Below are positions 7,801-16,100 of a stretch of DNA of 18,254 nt, one piece after another. Position 1 is the stretch's first letter, and every line of letters starts with the position of its first letter. Source of the DNA: JALYXS01 sp051003795 (GTDB taxonomy: Bacteria > Acidobacteriota > Terriglobia > Bryobacterales > Bryobacteraceae). The DNA lies in NCBI GenBank assembly GCA_051003795.1, contig JBPCKZ010000063.1, positions 1 through 18,254 on the forward strand, read 5' to 3'. Made by a program: the position numbers and the translations under genes. The notes under the pieces were generated by a model. The model worked only from the letters and a program-made list of their open reading frames with translations. It was not told the origin of the DNA and searched no databases.

Positions 7801-8092
7801 TCGTCTCGAGAGTGAATGGACCGATCACCGATTTCTTGAACCCAGTCGCTTCCGCGGTAACCGTATAAGGGCCGATCGGAAGAAACGGCAAGGTGTAAAC
7901 GCCCGCTGGATTGGTCGTTGTTTCGTTCGTTAAATTGGTGCCCGTGTTTGCCGCCGTTAGCTTCACGTTGGGAACCACGGCTCCCGTTGCGTCGGTGACC
8001 GTTCCGGTAATCGTACCGGTAATTGTTTGAGCCGATGCCAGGGCGCCGAAATAAAGCGCCGTGGATATTGCAAAAGTTGATATTTTCCTCAT
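4814..8092 (-). CDS. TonB-dependent receptor, Oar-like, with carboxypeptidase-regulatory domain (1)
   Basis: This 1092-residue outer-membrane protein has a signal peptide (about 1-21, cleavage after ALASA). A carboxypeptidase-regulatory Ig-like domain follows (about 23-110; TGTVTDATGAVVPNVKLTA, then YTLPFLPIGPYTVTAEATGF). The plug domain spans about 125-245 (VNGRNFTQLTLLAPG and NFLLDGVDINEP). The rest is a beta-barrel ending in the aromatic signature LKFYF. This architecture is typical of the Oar-like receptors expanded in Solibacter-type Acidobacteriota, thought to import or bind large substrates using TonB energy. The substrate cannot be read from sequence. AGGAGGT stands 5 nt before the ATG, a strong ribosome binding site. 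It lies 117 nt downstream of the HEAT/Sel1 gene on the same strand, so co-transcription is possible. Confidence 0.92.
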   Translation of the reverse strand: MRKISTFAISTALYFGALASAQTITGTITGTVTDATGAVVPNVKLTAANTGTNLTNETTTNPAGVYTLPFLPIGPYTVTAEATGFKKSVIGPFTLETNQTARIDVSMVLGQVSESMEVSGAAPVLQTESAQTGAIISAKDAADLPVNGRNFTQLTLLAPGAVTPNPGSFTGPRQFGGGRPYVNGNREQSNNFLLDGVDINEPIDNLVGYNPNVDALQEMQVLTGNGSAEFGNGNGAIVNMSTKSGSNEFHGNAFEFFQNDRLNANSFFNNRNGAAKQAYHQNIYGGTLGGPVKRDRLFFFVDYQGTKARNSGPSSATVVPQSLRNGDLSPYASQNILDPLTGKPFPGNVIPASRIVNPAAKALFADPSLYPLPNHSGTGPQGYNGNYLSSSAGYTNNDQADARVDYRLGEKDTIFGRFSIDRYYSGSSRLSLPTSLTAPTIAPTTAGVINWTHTLSPTAINEARVGFTRVGVLVNTSDIGGKFGATGNQKLGIPGGQPITGISSISFGDFSIGSSATDSKEFDNDYHFSDDFTKQVGRHSLKTGFNFLRYQENRFYAGNNGLLGNFGYDGTYTGNGYADFLLDLLHTKGRGSQTGFWGHRQWRDGVFVQDDFHVRSNLTLNLGVRWEYTQPVYEVNNLEANFNLQTGQELFAGKNGNSRALYKSYWKQFEPRLGFAWTPGMLSNKFVVRGGYGITSYMEGTGANLRLPLNPPYFFESAVTFDARTPGSIQTGFTDVQPLSAVSGQIRAWNPDLRPAFIQQYNFTIEYEFTNSLSLTTGYVGQKGTHLVDPREYNQPLPGVGDPSTWAPLQTRRPLYGVAPLITNISGTDSSSTMNYNGLQASVRKRYGMGLDFVASYTFSKTMTDNLGYYGSGGSTASEGAYWQNAYNRHGDYGRAFFDATHVFSFGGNYDIPVGRNRTFGKNMNRAADLALGGWKVNSIVSIHSGFPMTINGRDSSNQIVRGSLRANRYGAFDYKNSNIDHWFGDDVSLCTTPGQNDGKCQYGNAAPGAFGNAGKGTEIGPGYKNLDLTIGKQFHLTEKKYVDLRLEMYNAFNHANFNTPARSLTNLTSFGVIGSTIGNPRTMQVGLKFYF

Positions 8093-8209
8093 AGACCTCC
8101 TGTTCTCGTTGTATTGTACAGCGGTACGTCAACGCGGATCGGAATCGCGCCGAAGTTTTTACAGCAACTCGCCGAGCCAAGACCGTGAGGAGCGGTACTG
8201 GCGTGGTTT

Positions 8210-9961
8210 TCAGCGGCCTGCCCCGTGCTCCGCCGCGAATTTTGCCCACTTCTCCGATTGAGCCGGGTCCGGCTCAACCCCGGCAACGCCTCGATAGACC
8301 ATCGAGGCATTCGAAGCTGCCAGAACGTGCCCGCCCTCCGCGGCCTTGGTCCACCACTTCGCGGCCTCCGCATAATTCTGCTGCGCGCCCTTCCCGTTGG
8401 CGTACATCATTCCGACGGCGGCTTCCGCGGGCACATATCCCTTTTCAGCGGCCTGCAATGTGTACTGGAATGCCATTGCCGGGTTCTTGTGTAGGTTCTC
8501 GCCGCCCACGCAGTAAAGGTCGACCGGATCCTTCGAACCCCGATTCGAGCCCGTATTTCCGGAGCCGCAAACTTCATAATCCTTCGAGTATCCTGCCGCT
8601 TTGGCGCTAATCTCATTCAGCCAATTTGCCCAGCCGCCCTCCGGGGTTTTCTGTTCCGGCCTGCCCAAGTCGCCTCGATAACCGCGATCGCGAACCGGGG
8701 CAAGCGTATTGGCGGCCATGACGCGCAATTCCTCGTCCTTGTCGTCGAGCAGCCCGATCAGCGCCTGAAACAGGGGCGGGTCCTGGCGCACTCCCTTCAC
8801 TTGAAACCGGACGGCCTGGACGATTCCATCCACGGCATCGATGCGATCCCTGGCGTCCACGGCATTGCCAGGGCGGGTAGCAAGCTCGATGAGCGCTTGC
8901 TGTGCCTTCTCGGAACGCCAGTTGGCATTGATGGCAAGAGCGCGGATCGCCGCCCCGCGCACTTTGGCGGAAGGGTCGGTCGCCTTCTTCGCGAGCGCTG
9001 CGACGGCCGGCTCGTTAAAAATGGCATGGCTAAAGGTTTCCGCGGCGGCGGCGCGGACATCCGCACTTCCGGATTCGAGCAGTTTCTCAACCACCGCGCC
9101 GGCCGGAGCGCCTCCCACTAAAGCGAGCGCGGTGAAATATCCGTCCGCGTTCGCCGAAGGCGGCGTGCCGGATGCAAACTGCTTCAACAACCTCCGCTCT
9201 TCCATCGATAACGGAAGATTCTTGTTCCGCAGGCGCGTCGCCCATGCGATCGCATCGCCGTTGCTCGGCGGATGGTAGGTGCGCGCGCCAAGATCCTCGA
9301 ATTCGCGATAGATCACGCGATAACCCTTGGCGCTCACGCGCGAATAAGTGTCGCGAACGGTCGTGAGATGGTAAGACAGATCCCGAAGTCCAAGCACCAT
9401 GTAAAACTCCGGCGCGCTGTTCAGCGGATCGATTGCCTCGCTGAGTTCGGACGGCATCCTCCACCAGCCCCAGCTATACGTGATGCCGGCCGTCACGATA
9501 TCGGGATGCAACATCGCGAACTCGCCCGAGATCTTGCCGCCTTCGCCTTTGCCATACATGTAAACGCGGCGCGGGTTAACTGGGTAGGTCTGTTTCGCCC
9601 ACGCGATCAGTTTAGCGATCGGCTCGTCGTCGGCCGATCCAAATTTCCGGCCTTGCGGATGGCCGGCGAGCAGCACGTAATTGTCGCGAATCCCGAGCCG
9701 CTTGAGCGCCTCGCGGACTGGCAGGATTTCATCCCCCGTGGGCCGGTCGTGCTCCGGGAAGCAGAGGATCAATCCCACTTTCTTCGCGGGATCGGTGACG
9801 CCGGCGGCCGCAATGCCCTCCGGCGGTTCGACAACGTAGCGGATAACGGCTTTGCCGCCGTCGTCCTTGAGTTCGGTTTCCACGGCATAAAGCGGAGTGC
9901 CGATCCACGTGCCCATCAAGGCGCCGAGGGCCAGCCGGAATAGCGGCGATTGAATAGTCAT
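8210..9961 (-). CDS. secreted hydrolase-fold protein with HEAT and Sel1 repeats, nucleophile serine absent
   Basis: The 583-residue product (start at 9961) begins with a probable signal peptide (about 1-26). Residues 30-245 resemble the alpha/beta-hydrolase fold of PHB-depolymerase/LpqC-like esterases: VGLILCFPEHDRP near 62-74, VNPRRVYMYGKGEGG near 128-142, an Asp194 candidate in GLRDLSYH and a His230 candidate in RTYHPPSN. The nucleophile elbow, normally G-x-S-x-G, reads G-K-G-E-G, so the catalytic Ser is replaced by Gly139 and the domain may be non-catalytic. HEAT-like repeats follow (about 285-425; VRAAAAETF, VRGAAIRALA, LRVMAANTLAPV). Two or three Sel1/TPR repeats close it (about 485-583; AEAAVGMMYANGKGAQQNY, AEAAKWWTKAAEGGH). 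The start at 9991 (MKLVYICC...) is possible; longer versions would read through the divergent gene. It may be a periplasmic binding or scaffold protein. Confidence 0.75.
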   Translation of the reverse strand: MTIQSPLFRLALGALMGTWIGTPLYAVETELKDDGGKAVIRYVVEPPEGIAAAGVTDPAKKVGLILCFPEHDRPTGDEILPVREALKRLGIRDNYVLLAGHPQGRKFGSADDEPIAKLIAWAKQTYPVNPRRVYMYGKGEGGKISGEFAMLHPDIVTAGITYSWGWWRMPSELSEAIDPLNSAPEFYMVLGLRDLSYHLTTVRDTYSRVSAKGYRVIYREFEDLGARTYHPPSNGDAIAWATRLRNKNLPLSMEERRLLKQFASGTPPSANADGYFTALALVGGAPAGAVVEKLLESGSADVRAAAAETFSHAIFNEPAVAALAKKATDPSAKVRGAAIRALAINANWRSEKAQQALIELATRPGNAVDARDRIDAVDGIVQAVRFQVKGVRQDPPLFQALIGLLDDKDEELRVMAANTLAPVRDRGYRGDLGRPEQKTPEGGWANWLNEISAKAAGYSKDYEVCGSGNTGSNRGSKDPVDLYCVGGENLHKNPAMAFQYTLQAAEKGYVPAEAAVGMMYANGKGAQQNYAEAAKWWTKAAEGGHVLAASNASMVYRGVAGVEPDPAQSEKWAKFAAEHGAGR

Positions 9962-9989
9962 ATATTCACAGCAAATATATACTAACTTC
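9962..9989. promoter_or_regulatory. very short AT-rich divergent promoter region
   Basis: Only 28 bp separate the divergent starts at 9961 (minus) and 9990 (plus), and the stretch is strikingly AT-rich for this genome. On the plus strand TATACT (9978-9983) ends 6 nt before the ATG, as expected for a leaderless transcript starting at or next to the start codon. On the minus strand TATATT-like sequence lies about 15 nt before the ATG at 9961. Neither start has a clear Shine-Dalgarno sequence, and -35 boxes are not convincing. Confidence 0.4.
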
Positions 9990-10820
9990 ATGTTGTCGCG
10001 ACGAGCTTTCCTGGGAACCGCCGCTGCCGGCGCTCTGGTTGGAGCGAAAGCCACGGGGTTGAAGATCGGCGTCATGGATACCGTCTTCCGCATGCCCGGG
10101 AAGCCCGAATCCGTCGAGGTCGCAAAACGCCTGGGCCTCGCCGCCGTGCAGGTCACGCTGGGAAAACCGGCGGATGGGAAAACGCTGCCGCTAGAAGATC
10201 CCGCGCTCCAGCGCGCGTGGCTCGCGGCGTCCCAAGAGCACGGCATTCCTCTCGATTCCACTTATCTCGACATGCTGCATCAGGATTGCCTGAAGGACAA
10301 TCCCAACGCGCCCATGTGGGTGCGCAAGGGCATCCGGATTACGAAGAATCTGAACGCTCCCGTGCTGATGCTGGTGTTCTTCGGCAAGTGCCAGGTGCTT
10401 CAGCGCGCGGAACTCGATCGAGTCATCGAGCTGTTTAAAGAGCTTGCACCCGAAGCGGAGCGCGCCGGCATAATTCTCGGATTTGAAAATACAAGCTCGA
10501 GCGTGGACAACCGCTACGCCGTCGACAAGGTCGCTTCGAAAGCGTTCAAGATGTGGTACGACGTGGGGAATTCAACCTTCAACGGCTACGACGTGCCGAA
10601 TGAGATTCGGAGCATGGGGCGGGACAGGATCTGCATGTTCCACTTCAAGGACAAAGGCTATTTGGGCGAGGGGAAAGTGAATATGCCCGCCGTGCTGCAG
10701 GCGATTGACGATATCGGATTTCACGGATACGCGAATCTGGAAACGACTGCGCCGTCGGGAGATCCCGAGGCGGACACGAAGCGGAATTTGGATTATCTCA
10801 AGAAGTTGATGGAGGCGTAG
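9990..10820 (+). CDS. Tat-exported sugar phosphate isomerase/epimerase-like TIM barrel
   Basis: The 276-residue protein begins with a twin-arginine signal (SRRAFLG at 3-9, then an alanine-rich segment to about 22), so it is probably exported folded, with its metal. The rest fits the AP-endonuclease-2/xylose-isomerase-like TIM barrel. Candidate metal ligands at the expected strand ends are Glu166 (LGFENTSS), Asp191 (WYDVGN), His218 (MFHFKD) and Glu251 (ANLETTAPSG). The closing NLDYLKKLMEA is a common end of the family. Reaction and substrate are unknown; isomerase, epimerase and dehydratase members all exist. It is divergent from the HEAT/Sel1 gene, and its last 23 nt overlap the 3' end of the convergent esterase gene. 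No clear Shine-Dalgarno precedes the ATG, so the message may be leaderless. Confidence 0.85.
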   Translation: MLSRRAFLGTAAAGALVGAKATGLKIGVMDTVFRMPGKPESVEVAKRLGLAAVQVTLGKPADGKTLPLEDPALQRAWLAASQEHGIPLDSTYLDMLHQDCLKDNPNAPMWVRKGIRITKNLNAPVLMLVFFGKCQVLQRAELDRVIELFKELAPEAERAGIILGFENTSSSVDNRYAVDKVASKAFKMWYDVGNSTFNGYDVPNEIRSMGRDRICMFHFKDKGYLGEGKVNMPAVLQAIDDIGFHGYANLETTAPSGDPEADTKRNLDYLKKLMEA

Positions 10821-11685
10821 ACATGCCAACGTCCGCCATCCAGTCCAAAAGCCGCAGATACCAGGACGCGTAGATCGCGTTGGGTTTGAGCGGCTTCGGC
10901 TGCAATCCGAACCCATGCCCGCCGCTCAGGTAGACGTGCAGTTCGGTTGGAACTCCGGCCTTTTTAAGCGCCGGATACAAAGTCGATATCGCCGTCGATG
11001 GCCCCTTATCGTTATCGGCGCACAACATGAACGTCGGCGGCGTGTCCTTCGTGACGGTGATGCTGTCCGGACGAAGCCCGGGATAAATCAGGATCTGATA
11101 ATCCGGACGGGAATTCTGCCGGTCGATGGGATCGGCGGCATCCGGCTTGCCGGATTCGTAACGGGTGGACGCGAGCGCGGCGACTTCCCCTCCGGCGGAG
11201 AATCCCATGATGCCCACCTTCGATGGATTTACGTTCCACTCTTGAGCGCGGGCGCGAACCATGCGAATCGCGCGTTGCGCGTCGGCGAGCGCGTCAACAT
11301 CCACCTTGTACGGCGAACCTTCTTCGCGCGCCAGCCGGTACTTGAGCACGAATGCCGCGACGCCGACGCTATTCAGCCACTCGGCGACGTTCGTGCCTTC
11401 GGTATCGATCGAAAGGAATCGATGGCCGCCGCCGGGCGCCACGATCATCGCCGCTCCCGTGGCTTTGTTCTTCGGAGGAAGATACACGAGCAGCGACGGG
11501 TTGTGGATATTCGAGACCTTGGTGGATTCTTCCGGCTTCGTGGCGGGTTTCACGACTTCTTTTCGCGAGGCCATCGCCTCGGAACCGGGAGCGCCATTGG
11601 CCCAGAGCGGGATTTCTTTACCCGCCTCGGCCGCGAATAAACCGGCGGACATCAGGAGGATCGCGCCGGCTGTTTTGAAGTTCAT
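10798..11685 (-). CDS. secreted acetyl-esterase/lipase-like alpha/beta hydrolase
   Basis: The 295-residue protein has a signal peptide (about 1-19, ending GLFAA). It belongs to the alpha/beta-hydrolase esterases often annotated as acetyl esterase, xylanase-B-like or BD-FAE. The oxyanion region is IVAPGGGHRFLSIDTEG (81-97). The nucleophile elbow GFSAGGE places Ser163, the acid is probably Asp224 or Asp226 in LCADNDKGPS, and the base is His257 in SGGHGFGL. Length and motif spacing are normal, so it should be active, probably on acetyl or feruloyl groups of plant polysaccharides, though the exact ester is inferred. GAGAGG lies 6 nt before the ATG. Its 3' end overlaps the 3' end of the convergent isomerase-like gene by 23 nt. 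The 131-nt gap to the next plus-strand gene should contain promoters for both. Confidence 0.88.
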   Translation of the reverse strand: MNFKTAGAILLMSAGLFAAEAGKEIPLWANGAPGSEAMASRKEVVKPATKPEESTKVSNIHNPSLLVYLPPKNKATGAAMIVAPGGGHRFLSIDTEGTNVAEWLNSVGVAAFVLKYRLAREEGSPYKVDVDALADAQRAIRMVRARAQEWNVNPSKVGIMGFSAGGEVAALASTRYESGKPDAADPIDRQNSRPDYQILIYPGLRPDSITVTKDTPPTFMLCADNDKGPSTAISTLYPALKKAGVPTELHVYLSGGHGFGLQPKPLKPNAIYASWYLRLLDWMADVGMSTPPSTS

Positions 11686-11816
11686 GTTTTGCCTCTCAAG
11701 AATTTCGGCCCCAGCCGCGACCGCAAGCGGGCGGCGCCGGGAGCTTTGATTATGCGACGTTTCGAAGCTTTTAAGTTAAGATCGGTGATGCGATTCCCCT
11801 CGCGGGGATTGACATC

Positions 11817-12962
11817 GTGAAAACAAAAAGGACCCTAATGTTCCGGCTCCTCTGCCTCGCCCTCTTTATCAGCCTGATGACGGTCTTAAGTCCGGCAATG
11901 GCCCAAGCTCCCGCCGCGCGCCCGACGCCTCCGACCCGCGATCCCGCCAATCCCGGCTATGTCATGGCGAAAGAATTACCCGAGGGCGCCAACGCTCCGG
12001 CAACGGCCGACGGAAATTTCATCCTCGGCCCCGCCCACGGCCCAGCGCCGGAAATGACCGCGCGGGAAGGCGTGCCTCAGGGGACGATCTCCACCTTCAC
12101 GATGGAATCGGGCGACAGTAAGATTTATCCTGGCATCGCGCGCGAGGCGAACACCTTTGGCAAGGCGGATGCCAACGACCCCGCCAAGGTCGTAATCACC
12201 ACCAGCCACCCCGCCCCCTACACGCGCCGGGTATCGGTATTCGTACCCAAGCAATACGTCCCCGGCACGGCCGCGCCGTTTATCGTGGGAGCGGACGGAC
12301 CCGATCCGGCATTGTTCACGGCCCTGAATAATCTGATCGCCGAGCGCCGCGTGCCCGTGATGATTGGCATCTCAATCGGCAACGGTAGCGGCGACGCCCA
12401 GGGAAGCGAGCGCGGCCTGGAATACGACACTATGTCGGGCCTGTACGCGGAGTTCGTCGAAAAAGAAGTGCTGCCCTTGGTCGAAAAGCAGTACAACGTG
12501 AAACTGACCAAAGATCCCGAAGGCCGGGCGACGATGGGCTGCAGCTCCGGCGGCTCGGCCGCCATGATTATGGCGTGGTATCACCCGGAGCTCTATCACC
12601 GCGTTCTCACCTACTCCGGCACCTACGTGAACCAGCAGTGGCCGTCCAACTCCCGGACTCCCGGCGGCGCATGGGAGTTTCACGAACACCTTATCCCGAA
12701 CACGACGGCCAAGCCGCTGCGCATCTGGATGGAGGTCGGCGACAGAGACCTTTTCAATCCAAATATCATGCGCGACAACATGCACGACTGGGTTGTCGCC
12801 AATGAGAACATGGCCAAGGCGCTGGCCGCCAAGGGCTACCATTATCAATTTGTCTTTGCGCGTAACGCCGGCCACTGCGACCGCGCCGTAAAACAGGAAA
12901 CCCTGCCGGAAGCTTTGGAATATGTATGGCGCGGGTACCCTATTGCCGGGCCGAAGAATTGA
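11817..12962 (+). CDS. secreted enterochelin-esterase-like (esterase D family) hydrolase
   Basis: With the GTG start at 11817 the product has 381 residues. A signal peptide ends near 30 (VLSPAMAQA) and is followed by a proline-rich stretch and an N-terminal domain (about 45-135). The esterase domain starts near TRRVSVFVPKQYVPG (137-150). The nucleophile elbow MGCSSGG gives Ser243; Asp309 or Asp311 lies in VGDRDLF and His353 in NAGHCDRAV, so the triad is complete. It belongs to the Fes/IroE/esterase-D group. In Acidobacteriota such proteins are usually taken as secreted carbohydrate esterases; siderophore hydrolysis is less likely because no siderophore genes are near. The ATG at 11838 is an alternative start, with AAGGA five bases before it, and would still leave a signal peptide. 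A perfect palindrome follows the stop by 8 nt. Confidence 0.85.
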   Translation: MKTKRTLMFRLLCLALFISLMTVLSPAMAQAPAARPTPPTRDPANPGYVMAKELPEGANAPATADGNFILGPAHGPAPEMTAREGVPQGTISTFTMESGDSKIYPGIAREANTFGKADANDPAKVVITTSHPAPYTRRVSVFVPKQYVPGTAAPFIVGADGPDPALFTALNNLIAERRVPVMIGISIGNGSGDAQGSERGLEYDTMSGLYAEFVEKEVLPLVEKQYNVKLTKDPEGRATMGCSSGGSAAMIMAWYHPELYHRVLTYSGTYVNQQWPSNSRTPGGAWEFHEHLIPNTTAKPLRIWMEVGDRDLFNPNIMRDNMHDWVVANENMAKALAAKGYHYQFVFARNAGHCDRAVKQETLPEALEYVWRGYPIAGPKN

Positions 12963-12970
12963 TTGAACGG

Positions 12971-12992
12971 TATCGCGTTCGCGAACGCGATA
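12971..12992. repeat. perfect 22-bp palindrome after the esterase gene
   Basis: The half-site TATCGCGTTCG is followed directly by its exact reverse complement. As RNA it could fold into a 9-bp stem with a CGCG loop, 8 nt after the esterase stop. The downstream bases are A-rich rather than T-rich on the plus strand, so a classical intrinsic terminator is not supported in that direction. It could work as a transcript-end hairpin or as an operator. Confidence 0.45.
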
Positions 12993-13197
12993 AAAATCGC
13001 GACACGGACCTCCGTCGAATCGACAACTCCACTTGGCCGCATAACACGCACCCACGGGGAGGCGCCGACATGCGTTCCGGGGGTATCGTCAGCCAGGCGG
13101 AAGTTATGGTTTACTCTCGAGGCCGTCGCGCCGAATTCTGCGATCAATCGCCTCGTGCTTACCAACGGTCTGCTCGGTGCTCCAAACCAACCCACTA
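12993..13197. other. intergenic stretch without a recognised gene
   Basis: About 205 bp lie between the palindrome and the 3' end of receptor 2. Short open frames exist on both strands, but none resembles a known family or has a good start. Both flanking genes end here, so no promoter is needed. Confidence 0.4.
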
Positions 13198-16100
13198 TCA
13201 GAAGTAAAGCTTCATCGCGAACTGGATGAGCCGCATGGGAGTGTTCAAACTCCGGATCTCGCCTACTCGGAAGCTACTGGTGTTGCCGTCCGGAATCACC
13301 GAGTCGTTCGAGGCATAACTAAGGTTACTGGACGGATTTCCAAAGTTCGGATGATTCAGCCCGTTGAAAAACTCCGCGCGGAATTGTAGCTTGGTTTGTT
13401 CGCCCGTGTGAGGCAGGCGCCAGTCCTTCATCACGCTAAAATCCAAATTCTGCTCACCCGGCCCGTTCAGGATGTAAACACCGGCGTTCCCGTAATGGCA
13501 GAGTTCCGGATGGTTCGGGATATTGCAATCGGTGCGGCGGAAAGCAGTTGGATCGTACCACTGTTGGCGGCTGGCCTTGTCGCCCAAACTCCCATTCCCC
13601 ACGCGGTCGGGAAGCGTGATGTCGCCGCCGGTGTTCAGATTGCCGCCATTCAAGGTGAATGGGAATCCGGTATGAATCGTTAGAATGCCGCTGGTCTGCC
13701 ATCCCCCGATGACAGCCCGCTTCCAACCCTTGAAGTGGGCCAAAAGCGGCGGCTGATAGACAAAACTGATGGATGAAGTTTGAGTCAGGTCAAACGGATA
13801 ACGGCCGCGTTCCTGATTCCGGTTCCGAGCGTCCTGAATTTGATTGCCGCCATTTCTCTCGTAACCCTCGCCCAGCGCTTTGCTATACACATAATTGCCG
13901 GTGAATGTTAGTCCGGCGCTATATCGCTTCTCAACGGACACCTGCAGGCCGTTATAGTTTGCGTTCGCGTTACTGTCCAAATAGCGGATGCTTCCGAGAG
14001 TAAACGGGGTGTTACCCTGACCCTGGCTGGCGTATGCCTGATACGGACGCCGGGCTTGGATGTTGGTGTTCGTCGAAGGCGTCGGGGAGTTGTAACCGGC
14101 GATGCTGGTTTCGACGTGAGTCGACTTATTGCCGACATATGCCACAGTCATCACTGTTTGCCAGGGAAGTTCGCGTTGCACGTCGAAGCTCCAGGAAACA
14201 ACCGTCGGCTGCTTATTGTCGAACGGCATCAGGATCACGTTCGCGGCGTTCCCGGTGAGGCTCCCGTTTCCTGGAAAGGGATTCGTGGTAGTCAAAATCG
14301 GCGATCCATCGCGCAGTTTGTAAGTCGAAATATTGTAACTCTGACCTCCATACGGATAGGCAATCGTCTGCGCGGGATCGAATACCGCGTTATAACCGAA
14401 GGTGCCGGATTGCGGCGGATTACGGCTGAGGATCTGGAAATTGTCGAGTTGTTGCCCGTTGGCGAACCAACCGCTGCCGGTCCGTATCACCCACTTCGGC
14501 GCGATGCGGTAAGCTATGCCCACGCGTGGCATAAAATAACGGTTCTCTTGCTGGATGAACTGGTAATTAGGCGTCCCAGGCGCGGGCACCATCGTGGGGA
14601 GCATGCGCCCGTCGGAAGCCTGCGTAAGGATGTTCAGGCTGAGCGTCCGCCACTTCCCGTTCGGCTCGGTCGGCACGCCGAAATAGTCCCAGCGGACGCC
14701 ATAGTTGACGGTGAGTTTCGAACCCACCTTCCATTCATCCTGAACGTACGCGCTATAACGGTTCTGCCGCGGGGCGCTGAAGGACAAGCCTTCCGGCGTC
14801 TGCGTCGAGAGGAGATCTCCAAGCAGAAATCCCGCAAGAGCGTATCCACCGATGTTATCTCCAGGCGTCAATAGCCCGCGCGGATTGTTGGACGCGCCGA
14901 CATGCAGTTCGGGATGACGCCATTCGACGCCCATCTTAAAGCTGTGGGACGCCCGGATGATCGTCAGGTTATCCGTGATCTGATGAGTGCGATTGATATC
15001 GAAAGCCCCGTTATCCTGTTCGCCCAGAGTCACCGGGCCAAAAGCGACCGTGGGTATTCCGGTTTCGGCGGGCGTTAGCTTTCGCGTATTGACCACTTCC
15101 AGAGTCCCCAGTCCGAGGGATGTCGGATCGAAATTCGTCCCCGTTCGCGGATTACTGACATCGTCGTCCACAACGTTCCATCCATAGCGGAATTCGTTCA
15201 AGACACTCGGGCTGAAGATGTGCAGATATTCCGCCGCGAGGTTGGTCGGCCACGCAAAAGTGTTCTTGGGGAAATTCGGATTGAGATTGCCGCTGGTCAG
15301 GTGCTGGCCGTCCCTGAGATACCGGACGAAAACGCGGTTGTTCTCATTGAAGTTGTGATCGATGCGCCACATGAATTGGTCGGTCACGCCCACGGTCGGC
15401 ACAAGACCCTGAACATTGTTGGCGAGAGGGTCGGAAGGTTGCGTCTGGGGAAGCGGCAGATACTTATTCACGAAGGCCTGCGCCGCCGGATTGATGCGAT
15501 TGGTTGGAACTACGTTATTCGGAAATGGGTTGCCGGTTAACGGATCGAAAACGATAATCGGCGCGCGCACCGGCTTTCCGTTCTGAACGGGCGGAGTCAG
15601 CAGAGCCGAGAAATCGCCGTTCCGGAAGGACTGCGGATACCAGAACGCCTGGCTGGGCGTTTCCTGCGTTTGCCTGTACCCCTCATAAGCGAACGACCAG
15701 AAAGTCTTGTTCCGGCCGTTGTAGATCTTGGGCAGAATTACCGGACCTCCGATGAAAGCCCCGAACTGATTGCGGCGCAGAATCGGTTTCGTGGCTTGCT
15801 GTGCTCCGGGCGGGAGTTGAAAATTCAAGAAATAGTCCTTCGCGACGACCGCGTTGTTCCGCAAAAATTCGAATAGGGTCCCATGCACATCGTTGGTGCC
15901 GCTCTTCATCGCGATCTGTACGATAGCCCCGCTATTTTGGCCGTACTCGGCCGAGAAAGAGCTGGTCATTACTTTGATTTCCTGAACCGCATCGACGGAA
16001 GGAACCAAGTTCGCGACGTTCACCTGCGAGCCGGTTGCGATCACGCCGTCAAGCGTCACCTGCTGGTTGAGTTCCCGTTGGCCATTCGCGGTCACGGCGA

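Noticed and set aside
7253..7933. Long plus-strand open frame (226 codons) inside receptor 1
   Set aside because: It is the antisense shadow of the receptor coding sequence; it shows no known motif, no ribosome site, and arises from codon bias in GC-rich DNA.
9962..10261. N-terminal extension of the HEAT/Sel1 protein up to 10261
   Set aside because: The extension would run antisense through the isomerase-like gene, and the signal peptide at 9961 would become internal.
11746..11776. Promoter with TTGATT and a TTTAAG-like -10 before the secreted esterase
   Set aside because: The -10 match is poor and the spacing is only approximate; it cannot be told from chance.
12963..13229. Small plus-strand open frame of 88 codons after the secreted esterase
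   Set aside because: It has no ribosome site and no family resemblance, and it runs into the antisense end of receptor 2.
14056..14874. Long plus-strand open frame (272 codons) inside receptor 2
   Set aside because: It is also an antisense shadow; the minus-strand frame has a full receptor architecture while this one has no recognisable domain.
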